64,000 nt of DNA from Micromonospora sp. WMMA1947 (lineage in GTDB: Bacteria > Actinomycetota > Actinomycetes > Mycobacteriales > Micromonosporaceae), in the NCBI RefSeq assembly GCF_027497355.1, contig NZ_CP114909.1, positions 6,034,001-6,098,000 of the forward strand, written 5' to 3'. Made by a program: the position numbers and the translations under genes. A model generated the notes under the pieces. That model had not been told where the DNA came from and ran no database searches. It was given only the letters and a program-made list of their open reading frames with translations. Each line of letters opens with the position of its first letter. Positions within the stretch are counted from its first letter, which is position 1. Of the stretch, positions 43,457 through 51,509 are shown one piece after another.

Positions 43457-44956
43457 TCAGCGCACGCCGGTCAGCACCTCGGCGGCGGCCCGGGCCGCGG
43501 CGGCGGTGGCGCCGTGGGTGGCCAGGTGCACGGCGCCGGTGACCAGCTCGGGCACGCCCAGCTCGACCACCACCGCGTCGGGGCGTACGGCCAGCGCCCG
43601 GCGTACCGCGTCCCGCATCCAGTCGTGGCGGTGCAGGTCGCGCACCACGAGCACCAGCGGCCGACCGGCCGGTGTCGCGCCCGGGTCGGCCGGTACGGCG
43701 TCGGCGGCGTAGCGGGCGGTGGTGGTGCCGGGCGCCAGGTGGGTCAGGGGTGCGGCGATGCCCCACGGCGTCTCCTCGCCGATGGCGATGTTGCGCGGCG
43801 GCGCGAACTCCACCACGTGCGCCGGACCGGCCAGCGGCAGCAGCCCGGTGTCGCCGCTGACCCGTACCGCCCGGCGGGCGGCGGCGAGCCCGATCGGTGA
43901 GCCGTCGGCGGGTGGCGGGCCGGCGATCCGGCGGGCGCGGGCGGCGACGCTCCACGCGGCGAGCTGGCCGACCCGCTTCGCCGCCTCGGCGAGCCGTTCC
44001 TCGGGCAGTTCCCCGCTGATCACCGCCGCCACGATCGCGTCACGCAGCTCGCGGGCGTCGGCCTCGGTGGCCCGTTCCCCGCCGACGCAGATCGCGTCGG
44101 CGCCGGCCACGAGCGCGCGCACCGCGGCGCCGGTGAAGCCGTACCGGTCGGCCACCGCCCGCATCTCCACCGCGTCGGTGACCACCACACCGCCGAAGCC
44201 CATCTCCTCGCGCAGCAGGCCGCCGAGCACGCGCGGGCTCAGCGTGGCGGGCAGTTCCGGGTCCAGTGCCGGCACCAGCAGGTGGCCGGTCATCACCGCC
44301 TGCGCCCCGGCGGCCACGGCGGCGCGGAACGGGGCCAGCTCGACCGCGTCGAGGCGGGCCCGGTCGCCGCCGATGCGGGGCAGGTCGTGGTGCGAGTCGA
44401 CCCGGGTGTCGCCGTGCCCGGGGAAGTGCTTGGCGCAGGCGGCGACGCCGCCGGACTGCAGGCCGCGTACCCAGGCGGCGGTGTGCCGGGCGACCAGGTC
44501 CGGGTCGGCGCCGAACGCGCGTACCCCGATGACCGGGTTGGCCGGGTTGGAGTTGACGTCGGCGTCCGGGGCGTAGTCCAGCGTGACGCCGACGGCGGCG
44601 AGTTCGGCGCCGAGGTCGCGGGCGACCTCCTCGGTCAGCGCCGGGTCGTCGACCGCGCCGAGCGCGTAGTTGCCGGGACGGGAGCTGCCCCGGGCGGACT
44701 CGATCCGGGTGACGTCGCCGGCTTCCTCGTCGATCGCCACGATGACGTCCGGCCGTTCGGCCCGCAGGGTCGCGGTGAGGGTGGCGACCTGTTCGTGGTC
44801 GACGACGTTGCGGGCGAACAGGACGACCGAGCCGAGCCCTTCGCCGAGCCAGCGGCACACCCATGGCGGCGGTGTGGTGCCGACGAAGCCCGGTTGCAGG
44901 ACGGCGGCGGCGAGCGCCGCCAGGTCTCCGGTCGATCCCACGGTCCGCTCGCTCAC
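43457..44956 (-). CDS. Glycoside hydrolase family 3 protein, beta-N-acetylhexosaminidase (NagZ-like)
   Basis: 499 residues. KHFPGHGDTRVDSHHDLP is the NagZ signature loop with the His/Asp acid-base dyad, and the nucleophile Asp is in FGGVVVTDAVEM. Length exceeds Gram-negative NagZ (about 340) because a second C-terminal domain of about 150 residues is present, as in Bacillus-type enzymes. No signal peptide is visible, so action on imported muropeptides or GlcNAc conjugates in the cytosol is likely. GTG start. Confidence 0.9.
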   Translation of the reverse strand: MSERTVGSTGDLAALAAAVLQPGFVGTTPPPWVCRWLGEGLGSVVLFARNVVDHEQVATLTATLRAERPDVIVAIDEEAGDVTRIESARGSSRPGNYALGAVDDPALTEEVARDLGAELAAVGVTLDYAPDADVNSNPANPVIGVRAFGADPDLVARHTAAWVRGLQSGGVAACAKHFPGHGDTRVDSHHDLPRIGGDRARLDAVELAPFRAAVAAGAQAVMTGHLLVPALDPELPATLSPRVLGGLLREEMGFGGVVVTDAVEMRAVADRYGFTGAAVRALVAGADAICVGGERATEADARELRDAIVAAVISGELPEERLAEAAKRVGQLAAWSVAARARRIAGPPPADGSPIGLAAARRAVRVSGDTGLLPLAGPAHVVEFAPPRNIAIGEETPWGIAAPLTHLAPGTTTARYAADAVPADPGATPAGRPLVLVVRDLHRHDWMRDAVRRALAVRPDAVVVELGVPELVTGAVHLATHGATAAAARAAAEVLTGVR

Positions 44957-45009
44957 GCTGTCGTACCCCCGTCTCCCCCACGGACCCGCCGGGGCCGGCG
45001 GGTGCTGCC

Positions 45010-45054
45010 ATGGTCACACCGCGCCGCTAAATAGTCAACAATCCTTACTGTTAG
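45010..45054 (-). promoter_or_regulatory. AT-rich promoter island of the GH3 gene
   Basis: On the minus strand TTGACT (45038-45033) and GACCAT (45015-45010) are 17 bp apart, giving a leader of about 45 nt to the GH3 start. The surrounding 28 bp, bounded by CTAA (45027) and TTAG (45054), are strikingly AT-rich for this genome and contain AACA and TGTT half-sites that could bind a regulator. Confidence 0.45.
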
Positions 45055-45093
45055 CCGCTGGCGCCTCGCGACCTCCCGTGGGAGAGTTCCCAC

Positions 45094-45216
45094 ATGTCCG
45101 CCCTGCCGCTCGCCGACGCCACCAGCGCCGCCGACATCCCCGGCGTACGCCTGCTCGGTCTGGTCGTCGGCGGCCTGTTCCTGCTGATCGCGATCCGGGC
45201 CATGTTCCGCCGCTGA
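45094..45216 (+). CDS. 40-residue single-pass membrane peptide
   Basis: ATG at 45094, stop at 45214-45216. MSALPLADATSAADIPGVR leads into one hydrophobic helix (LLGLVVGGLFLLIAIRAMF), then Arg-Arg-stop. GGGAGAG lies seven bases upstream of the ATG but is inside a perfect hairpin, GTGGGA-GAGT-TCCCAC (45078-45093), that abuts the start codon. Codon use matches neighbours. It stands between the divergent GH3 gene and recQ. Confidence 0.6.
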   Translation: MSALPLADATSAADIPGVRLLGLVVGGLFLLIAIRAMFRR

Positions 45217-45283
45217 TCCCCGCCGGGCGGTGAGCGGCGGGGGCGGTTTCGCGCGGGATCACCGGGGGTAGCTGAGGCGCTTG

Positions 45284-46915
45284 ATGAAACTGACCACGCA
45301 CTCCTCCAGCCTGCGCCGGGCGGCACGGAACCTGTTCGGCTGGACCGCGCTGCGGCCCAACCAGCTCGCCGCCATGCGCGCCGTGATGAAGCGCCGGGAC
45401 GCACTGGTGGTACTGCCCACCGGCGCCGGCAAGTCGGCGATCTACCAGATCCCGGCCAGCCTGATCCCCGGTCCGACGGTGGTGATCTCCCCGCTGCTGG
45501 CGTTGCAGCAGGACCAGATCGCCGCGCTCAACGAACGGCAGCGCCCGGAGCTGCGCGCGGTGCGGATCAGCTCGGACGAGAGCGCCGCCCAGCAGGCCGA
45601 GGCGATCGAGGACATCCGCGCCGGGCGCGCGGAGTTCCTGTTCATCACGCCGGAGGCGCTGAGCAACCCGGACCGCCTCGCCGAGGTCCGGGAGCTGAAG
45701 CCGGCGCTGGTGGCGATCGACGAGGCGCACTGCATCTCGGCGTGGGGCCACGACTTCCGGCCGGACTACCTGGCGCTCGGTCACCTGATCGACGGCCTCG
45801 GCCGCCCGCCGGTGGTGGCGCTCACCGCGACCGCCTCCCCGCCGGTACGCGACGACATCATCGCCCGGCTGCGGCTGCGCGAGCCGGAGGTGGTGGTCTC
45901 CGGGCTGGACCGGCCCAACCTCTTCCTCGAGGTGGCTCACTGCCCGACCGACGACTACCGGTGGCGGCGGCTGATCGCGCTGCTGCGCGACGACGAGCGG
46001 CCCGGCATCATCTACGTGCCGACCCGCCGGGCGGCCGAGGAACTGGCCGAGCGGCTCACCGGCGCCGGATACCCGGCCGAGTTCTACCACGGTGGCATGC
46101 CCACCGCGGCCCGGCACGAGCTGCACGAGGCGTTCCTGGCCGACCGCGTGCCGATCATGGTGGCCACCTCGGCGTTCGGCATGGGCATCGACAAGCCGAA
46201 CATCGCCTGGGTGGTGCACATGGCGCTGCCCGACTCGCCGGACAGCTACTTCCAGGAGATCGGCCGGGCCGGTCGGGACGGCTCGCCGGCCCGGGTGCTG
46301 CTGCTGTGGCGCTCCGAGGACGTCGGCCTGCAGCGCTACTTCAGCGGCGGACTGCCGGACTCCAAGGAACTGACCGAACTCGCCGCGGTGCTGCGCGGCA
46401 AGGCCCGCAACCGCAAGGAGCTGCGCGAGCTGACCGGTCTCGGCCCGCGCAAGCTGGGCCAGTACCTGTCCCTGCTGGAGCAGGTCGGCGCCGCCGAGCC
46501 GCGGGCCAGGCAGCGCATCGCGGCGCCCCGGTACGCGCCGCCGGCCGCCGAGTCCGGCCGCGCCGCGCTGGCCGAGGCGGAACGGCAGCAGACGGTGACC
46601 CGGTCGCGTACCGACATGATGCGCGCCTTCGCCGAGACCACGGGCTGCCGGGGCCAAGCCCTGCTGGCGTACTTCGGTGAGCAGATGAGCGAGGTCTGCG
46701 GGCACTGCGACAACTGCCACGCGGGCACCAGTGTGGCCGGTGACGGCGCGGTCGGGCCGTTCCCGGTGCACAGCCAGGTACGCCACCCGGAGTGGGGCGC
46801 CGGCCTGGTGCTCAGCTACGAGGAGGACCGGATGACGGTGCTCTTCGACGAGGTGGGTTACAAGACGCTGTCCGTGCGCGTGGTGTCCGAACAGGGCCTG
46901 CTGGAGCTGGACTAG
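45284..46915 (+). CDS. recQ: RecQ-family ATP-dependent DNA helicase
   Basis: 543 residues. Q-motif and Walker A (LRPNQLAAM, LPTGAGKSAIY), Walker B DEAHCISAWGHDFRPDY, motif III TATASPPV, motif V ATSAFGMGIDKPN and motif VI QEIGRAGRDG are complete. The zinc site is formed by CRGQALLAYFGE and CGHCDNC. In place of an HRDC domain the last 45 residues (VRHPEWGAGLVLSYEEDRMT) form a short DUF3553-like beta barrel, common in actinobacterial RecQ. It unwinds DNA in recombination and repair. Confidence 0.92.
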   Translation: MKLTTHSSSLRRAARNLFGWTALRPNQLAAMRAVMKRRDALVVLPTGAGKSAIYQIPASLIPGPTVVISPLLALQQDQIAALNERQRPELRAVRISSDESAAQQAEAIEDIRAGRAEFLFITPEALSNPDRLAEVRELKPALVAIDEAHCISAWGHDFRPDYLALGHLIDGLGRPPVVALTATASPPVRDDIIARLRLREPEVVVSGLDRPNLFLEVAHCPTDDYRWRRLIALLRDDERPGIIYVPTRRAAEELAERLTGAGYPAEFYHGGMPTAARHELHEAFLADRVPIMVATSAFGMGIDKPNIAWVVHMALPDSPDSYFQEIGRAGRDGSPARVLLLWRSEDVGLQRYFSGGLPDSKELTELAAVLRGKARNRKELRELTGLGPRKLGQYLSLLEQVGAAEPRARQRIAAPRYAPPAAESGRAALAEAERQQTVTRSRTDMMRAFAETTGCRGQALLAYFGEQMSEVCGHCDNCHAGTSVAGDGAVGPFPVHSQVRHPEWGAGLVLSYEEDRMTVLFDEVGYKTLSVRVVSEQGLLELD

Positions 46916-46922
46916 CCTGACC

Positions 46923-46943
46923 CGGGCGCCGCGGGGGCGCCCG
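46923..46943. terminator. Short GC hairpin after recQ
   Basis: CGGGCGCC and GGCGCCCG with a 5-nt loop, immediately after the recQ stop. Confidence 0.5.
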
Positions 46944-46978
46944 TCGACAACGACGACCACGGCGAAAGGGGCCTGATC

Positions 46979-47482
46979 GTGATCGAGCAGCCGGCGTACA
47001 CCCGGTTCGGCGTCTCCGACGAGGAGTGGGGACTGCTTGTGGGGTTGCCGCAGTCGGTGCTCACCGCGGCGGCCGCCGCCGAGTCCGACGGCACCCGCCG
47101 CACCATGGCCGAGAACGCCGCCGGGCTGGAGACCATCGCCGCCGGCCGTGAGTCGGCCAGCCCGCTGGTCGCCGCGGTGGCCGGTGAGGTCGTCGACCGG
47201 GTCGGCGACCCGGAGACCGGCGCGGAACTGCCGGTCATCACGCCGCCGGACCCGAAGGCGATGATCGACGACGTGCTGGCCCGGGCCGGGCAGGCGTCCG
47301 CGCTGCTCGCCGCGCGGGTGGACGAGGGGCAGGCCGGGGCGTACCGCCACTGGCTGGTGGACATCGCCGAGCAGGTGGTGGGCGCCGCCTCCACCGGCGG
47401 CATCCTCGGTCTGGGCGGCGACACGGTCACCGACTCCGAGCGCCGGTTCCGGGACCGGCTGGCCCAGGTGCTGAACGACTAG
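46979..47482 (+). CDS. Conserved-looking cytoplasmic protein of unknown function
   Basis: 167 residues, GTG start. No signal peptide or membrane helix. Ala/Glu-rich helical stretches (VLTAAAAAESDGTRRTMAEN, SALLAARVDEGQAGAYRHWL) surround a Pro-containing middle (ELPVITPPDPKAMIDDV). The tail contains GILGLGGDTVTDSERRF. It lies 63 bp after recQ and is followed by a terminator-like hairpin. I do not recognise the family. Confidence 0.75.
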   Translation: MIEQPAYTRFGVSDEEWGLLVGLPQSVLTAAAAAESDGTRRTMAENAAGLETIAAGRESASPLVAAVAGEVVDRVGDPETGAELPVITPPDPKAMIDDVLARAGQASALLAARVDEGQAGAYRHWLVDIAEQVVGAASTGGILGLGGDTVTDSERRFRDRLAQVLND

Positions 47483-47528
47483 ACGGACTCCTAACAGAAG
47501 GCTCGCAGTTCCGTCAATGACGGACGTC

Positions 47529-47566
47529 ACGCCCCACCGGTGTCGCTTTCGGGCCCCGTGGGGCGT
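47529..47566 (+). terminator. Hairpin after the unknown gene, before the AraC regulator
   Basis: ACGCCCCAC (47529-47537) and GTGGGGCGT (47558-47566) form a perfect 9-bp stem. It is followed by CCTGCTTACAGCAGG, a second small inverted repeat. Either a terminator or part of the leader of the AraC gene that starts 40 bp on. Confidence 0.5.
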
Positions 47567-47606
47567 CCTGCTTACAGCAGGAGTGACGAGCCACGGGGGG
47601 TCGTTG

Positions 47607-48650
47607 ATGGACGGGAAGCTGCAACGTCAGGTCCTCGACACGGAGGTGCTGCCGCCACCGGAGCGCTTCGGCATGTGGCTGGACATGATGGCGAGCACGC
47701 CGACGCCGCTGCGGGTGCACACCGCGCACGCCGACGACTTCGTCGCCCGGGCCGAGTTCATCGACCTGGGCCGGATGCAGCTCATCCGCTACCGCTACCC
47801 CTCGGTGGACTGCGTGCGCACCTCGAAACTGATCCAGCGCTCCGACCCCGACTACTACCTGCTCGCGCTGACGCTCAGCGGGAACAGCCAGGCCGACCAG
47901 GAGGGGCAGCGCGCCCGGTGCCGCCCCGGCGACCTCACCTTCTACGACTGCTCCCGTCCGCACGAGGTCAGTCACCACGCCGACGCCGCCGGGTCCGGGT
48001 ACGCCCGCTCGATCGTGGCCCTGATGCCGTACGACGCGCTGCCGTTGCCGCCCCGCCGGCTCGCTCCCCTGTTCGCCGGCCGGATGTCCGGCTCCGAGGG
48101 TGTCGGCGGCCTGGTCGCCGACTTCCTCGTCCGGATCACGGCGAACCCCGAGCAGTACCACGCGGCCGACGCGGAGCGCCTCGGCGCCATCGGCCTGGAC
48201 CTGGTCGCCACGCTGCTCGGCCGCAACCTCGTCTCCGAGGACGCGGTGCCCACCGAGGTCCGGCGGCGTGCCCTGCTGGCCCAGGTACGCGCGTACGTGC
48301 GCCAGCGCCTCGGCGACGCCACGCTGGACCCGGGCGCGATCGCCGACGCGCACCACATCTCGGTGCGCTCGCTGCACCGGCTCTTCGAGGACGAGGAGAC
48401 CACGGTGGCCGCGTACATCCGGGACGAGCGACTGGCCCGGTGCCGTCGCGACCTCGCCGACCCGGCGCTGAGCGACCGCTCGATCCAGGTCATCGCCGCC
48501 CGCTGGGGTTTCCGGGACAAGGCGCACTTCAGCCGGGTCTTCCGGGCCGCGCAGGGTGAGACGCCGCAGACGTACCGGGCTCGTCACCTGGAATCGGCAC
48601 GGATCGTCAACAGCACGGCATCCGCCGTCAACCTGTCCCGTACATACTGA
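47607..48650 (+). CDS. AraC-family transcriptional regulator
   Basis: 347 residues. The N-terminal 200 residues form an AraC_binding_2 type ligand domain (PERFGMWLDMM, DYYLLALTLSGNSQADQEGQ, CRPGDLTFYDCSRPHEV). The C-terminal DNA-binding domain has two helix-turn-helix motifs: ISVRSLHRLFEDEETTV and then SIQVIAARWGFRDKAHFSRV followed by FRAAQGETPQTYR. Ligand and targets are unknown. No obvious target gene adjoins. ATG at 47607 (MDGKLQRQVLDTEV). Confidence 0.92.
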   Translation: MDGKLQRQVLDTEVLPPPERFGMWLDMMASTPTPLRVHTAHADDFVARAEFIDLGRMQLIRYRYPSVDCVRTSKLIQRSDPDYYLLALTLSGNSQADQEGQRARCRPGDLTFYDCSRPHEVSHHADAAGSGYARSIVALMPYDALPLPPRRLAPLFAGRMSGSEGVGGLVADFLVRITANPEQYHAADAERLGAIGLDLVATLLGRNLVSEDAVPTEVRRRALLAQVRAYVRQRLGDATLDPGAIADAHHISVRSLHRLFEDEETTVAAYIRDERLARCRRDLADPALSDRSIQVIAARWGFRDKAHFSRVFRAAQGETPQTYRARHLESARIVNSTASAVNLSRTY

Positions 48651-48654
48651 AACC

Positions 48655-48678
48655 TGGGCCACCGCTCGCGGTGGCCCA
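48655..48678. terminator. Terminator of the AraC regulator gene
   Basis: TGGGCCACCGC and GCGGTGGCCCA with a 2-nt centre, starting 5 bp after the stop codon. Confidence 0.7.
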
Positions 48679-48776
48679 CGGATATCGGGGGGCCGGGCGT
48701 GGCGTCCGCGGCGGTCCCGGCCGCGGGCGGCCCCGCCCGGTAGGCGCCCCCGGGACCGCACCAGCGGCCGAGGTTT

Positions 48777-48816
48777 CCGGCCCCGTCGCGCTTCCCCCCA
48801 GGACCGACGGGGCCGG
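48777..48816. terminator. Terminator of the heptose/topoisomerase operon
   Basis: CCGGCCCCGTCG (48777-48788) and CGACGGGGCCGG (48805-48816) form a perfect 12-bp stem with a 16-nt loop, 7 bp beyond the topoisomerase stop on the minus strand. Confidence 0.7.
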
Positions 48817-48823
48817 TCGGCGG

Positions 48824-49813
48824 TCAGCCGGCCTCCTCCTCCAGCAGCGCCAGCACCGACTTCTCCACCGCTTCGCGCGGCATCTCCGGCTGCACCGGCG
48901 CCAGCACCCCGTCGTGGTAGAGGTCGACCACGCGCGGGTCCACGTAGGAGGTCCGCGCCACCGTCGGGGTGTTGCCGAGCAGGTCGGCCACCGACCGCAT
49001 CACCCCCGCCACGGCGCGCTTGCGGGCGGTCGCCGAGCGCTGCGGGCCGACGGTGGCCAGTTCGGCGGCGGCCAGCACCGTCGCGTGCCAGGTCCGGAAG
49101 TCCTTCGCGGTCATCTCGCCGCCGCTGGCGTCGCGCAGGTAGTCGTTCACCTCGTCGCTGCGCACGTCGCGCCAGGCCCGGCCGTCCCAGTAGCCGAACA
49201 GCCGCTCCTGGGCGCGCCGGCGGCGGCGCAGGTTGAGCAGTACCCGGCACAGCTCGGCGTCCTCGATCCGGTGGACCTGGTCGATGCCGCCCTTGGCCGG
49301 GAACTCGAACACCACGCAGCCGCCCCGGGAGCGGGCGTGCTCGGGGCGCAGGGTGGCCACCCCGAACGTCGGGTCGTCGCCGGTGGCGTACTGGTCGCTG
49401 CCGACCCGGAACGCGCCCATGTCGAGCAGCCGGGCGACGGTGGCGAGCACCCGTTCCCGGCGCAGGCCGCGCAGCGCCAGGTCCTGCGTGACCCGGTCGC
49501 GCAGCGCGGGCAGCCGGTGCGCCACCTCCAGCACGTGGTCGAACTTCGCCTCGTCGCGCTTGCGCCGCCAGCCCGGGTGGTAGAGGTACTGCTTGCGGCC
49601 CGCCGCGTCGATGCCGGTGGCCTGGATGTGGCCGTTCGGGTACGGCGAGATCCACACGTCCTGCCAGGCGGGCGGGATCACCAGCTCGCGCAGCCGGGCC
49701 AGTTCCTCGCCCTCGCGAACCGGTTCGCCGGCCGGGTCGAGGAACAGCCAGCCCTTGCCGCGCCGCCGGCGGGCGTACCCCGGCCGGCCCGGATCGCTAC
49801 GCCGCAACCGCAC
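48824..49813 (-). CDS. DNA topoisomerase IB
   Basis: 329 residues of the poxvirus/eukaryote-like type IB family, which relaxes supercoils through a 3'-phosphotyrosyl bond. DAAGRKQYLYHPGWRR, VLATVARLLDMGAFRVGSD (catalytic Arg region), KGGIDQVHRIED, FRTWHATVLAA and the nucleophile Tyr in ARTSYVDPRVVDLYHDG are all present. The only reasonable start is the GTG at 49813, 17 bp inside the end of the GT9 gene, with no ribosome site, so translation probably depends on the upstream gene. Why it travels with heptose genes is unclear. Confidence 0.9.
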   Translation of the reverse strand: MRLRRSDPGRPGYARRRRGKGWLFLDPAGEPVREGEELARLRELVIPPAWQDVWISPYPNGHIQATGIDAAGRKQYLYHPGWRRKRDEAKFDHVLEVAHRLPALRDRVTQDLALRGLRRERVLATVARLLDMGAFRVGSDQYATGDDPTFGVATLRPEHARSRGGCVVFEFPAKGGIDQVHRIEDAELCRVLLNLRRRRRAQERLFGYWDGRAWRDVRSDEVNDYLRDASGGEMTAKDFRTWHATVLAAAELATVGPQRSATARKRAVAGVMRSVADLLGNTPTVARTSYVDPRVVDLYHDGVLAPVQPEMPREAVEKSVLALLEEEAG

Positions 49814-50756
49814 CGGAGACCCGTTCCACGTCGGCCACCGCAGCCACCACCTCGTCGATCCCGACGGCACTCAGTGTCGGGTGGGTTCCTACCCCGCCCC
49901 ACCCGGTCGAATCGCTGGTGACGGGGGTGGGCTCGATCGCACCCAGCGCCCGGTGCCGGGGCCGGTCCGGCGGCGGGCCCCAGTGCGCCGCCGGCACCGG
50001 GCCGAACAGCACCACCGACGGGGTGCCGTAGCCGGTGGCGAGGTGCGCCACGCCGGTGTCCCCGCTGACCACCAGCCGCGCGCACGCCACGAGCGCGGCC
50101 AGCTCGACCAGCCCGGTCCGGCCGGCCAACACCGCCTGCGGCGGCAGCCCGGCGTCGCGGGCGACCCGCTCGGCCAGCGCCCGCTCGTCCGGCGAGCCGG
50201 TCACCGCCACCCGGTGCCCCCGCGCGGTCAGCAACCGGGCCAGCCCGGCGAACCGGTCCGCCGGCCAGCGCTTCGCCGGGATCTTGCCGCCCGGGTGCAG
50301 CAGCGTCACCCCGGCCGGTACGCCGTCGACCGCCGGACGCCGCAGCGCCAGGTTCCCCGGGTCGGCGGGCAGCCCGTACGCGTGCAGCAGCCGGCACCAG
50401 CGGCGGACCTCGTGCTCGTCGTCGTCCCAGGACGGGCCGTCCGGGTGTCCGGCGCCTGGGTTGCGGTGGGCGAGCAGCCGGCCGGGGCGGACGGCGGCCA
50501 GCGCCCGGTGCGACTGCGGCCCGCGGCCGTGCAGGTTGACCGCCACCTCCGGCGGCGGGCCGGTCCACGCGATCCGGTCCGGCCCGCTGGTGGGCAGCAC
50601 CCGGTCGACCGCGCCGGTCAGCTCCGCCAGCGGCGCCAGCCAGGCCGGGGCGGCGAGCACCAGCTCCCGGCCCGGCAGGCCGGCGCGCAGCCCGCGCAGC
50701 GCCGGCACGGCGGTGGCCAGGTCGCCGACCCCGAGCGCCCGCAGCACCAGGATCAC
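49797..50756 (-). CDS. GT9 glycosyltransferase, heptosyltransferase-like
   Basis: 319 residues with the GT-B fold of ADP-heptose:LPS heptosyltransferases. VILVLRALGVGDLATAVPAL opens. VTLLHPGGKIPAKRWPADRF, ERVARDAGLPPQAVLAGRTG and LVVSGDTGVAHLATGYGTPS (the nucleotide-binding D-T-G-x-x-H motif) are clear. The donor is most likely ADP-heptose supplied by the adjacent HldE. The acceptor is unknown. The GTG start overlaps the dehydrogenase stop. Confidence 0.9.
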   Translation of the reverse strand: MILVLRALGVGDLATAVPALRGLRAGLPGRELVLAAPAWLAPLAELTGAVDRVLPTSGPDRIAWTGPPPEVAVNLHGRGPQSHRALAAVRPGRLLAHRNPGAGHPDGPSWDDDEHEVRRWCRLLHAYGLPADPGNLALRRPAVDGVPAGVTLLHPGGKIPAKRWPADRFAGLARLLTARGHRVAVTGSPDERALAERVARDAGLPPQAVLAGRTGLVELAALVACARLVVSGDTGVAHLATGYGTPSVVLFGPVPAAHWGPPPDRPRHRALGAIEPTPVTSDSTGWGGVGTHPTLSAVGIDEVVAAVADVERVSGAVAA

Positions 50757-51454
50757 GGGTACGAGGACTCCTGCGCGGCGCAGACCACCATCTCGCGTAC
50801 CGCGCACCCGGCCGGCTGGGACAGCGCGAACATGACCGCGGCGGCGGTGTCGGCCGGCTCGTTGAGCACCGCGTCCGGGCCGGGGCGGTACTGCGCGTCC
50901 CGCTCGTCGAAGAACGCGGTCCGCATGCCGCCCGGGATCAGCAGCGTCACGCCCACCGATCCGGCCAGCTCGGCGGCGAGCGCCCGGGTGAAGCCGACCA
51001 CCCCGAACTTCGCCGCGCAGTACGCGGTCGCGTCGCTCACCGCCTTGACGCCGAGCGTCGAGGCGACGGTGACGATGTTGCCGCGGGACGCCTCCAGCCA
51101 GGGCAGCGCGGCCCGGATCACCGCGGCGGTGGCGAGCAGGTCGACGGTGACGATCCGCTCCCAGGTCTCCGCCGGGATGTCGGCCAGCTTGCCGGGAACG
51201 TCCATCCCGGCGGCGGTGACCACGGCGTCCAGCCCGCCGGAGCGTTCCGCGAGATCACGGGTGCCGGCCTCGGCGGCGCGGGTGTCGGCCAGGTCGCACT
51301 CGACCCAGGGCACCCCGTCGGCGGGGCGCTGCCGGTCCAGCACCAGCGGGCGTCCACCGGCGCGGGCCACCGCGGCGACCACCGCCGCGCCGAGCCCGCT
51401 GGAGCCGCCGGTGACCAGGACGGTCGGCCCGGCTCCGGGCGCGCCGGCGCTCAC
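50753..51454 (-). CDS. Short-chain dehydrogenase/reductase
   Basis: 233 residues, classical SDR. TVLVTGGSSGLGAAVV binds NAD(P), the N-A-A-G equivalent is VVTAAGMD, and YCAAKFGVVGFTRAL holds the catalytic Tyr and Lys, with the Ser in TVASTLGV. It is too short to be an extended-SDR HldD epimerase. Inside the heptose operon it could oxidise or reduce a sugar or precursor. GTG start, 55 bp after hldE. Confidence 0.85.
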   Translation of the reverse strand: MSAGAPGAGPTVLVTGGSSGLGAAVVAAVARAGGRPLVLDRQRPADGVPWVECDLADTRAAEAGTRDLAERSGGLDAVVTAAGMDVPGKLADIPAETWERIVTVDLLATAAVIRAALPWLEASRGNIVTVASTLGVKAVSDATAYCAAKFGVVGFTRALAAELAGSVGVTLLIPGGMRTAFFDERDAQYRPGPDAVLNEPADTAAAVMFALSQPAGCAVREMVVCAAQESSYP

Positions 51455-51509
51455 GCCGCCACCGTCGGACCGGCGGGCGCGACCGCGCCGGGTCGGATGC
51501 GTCGCTCGT

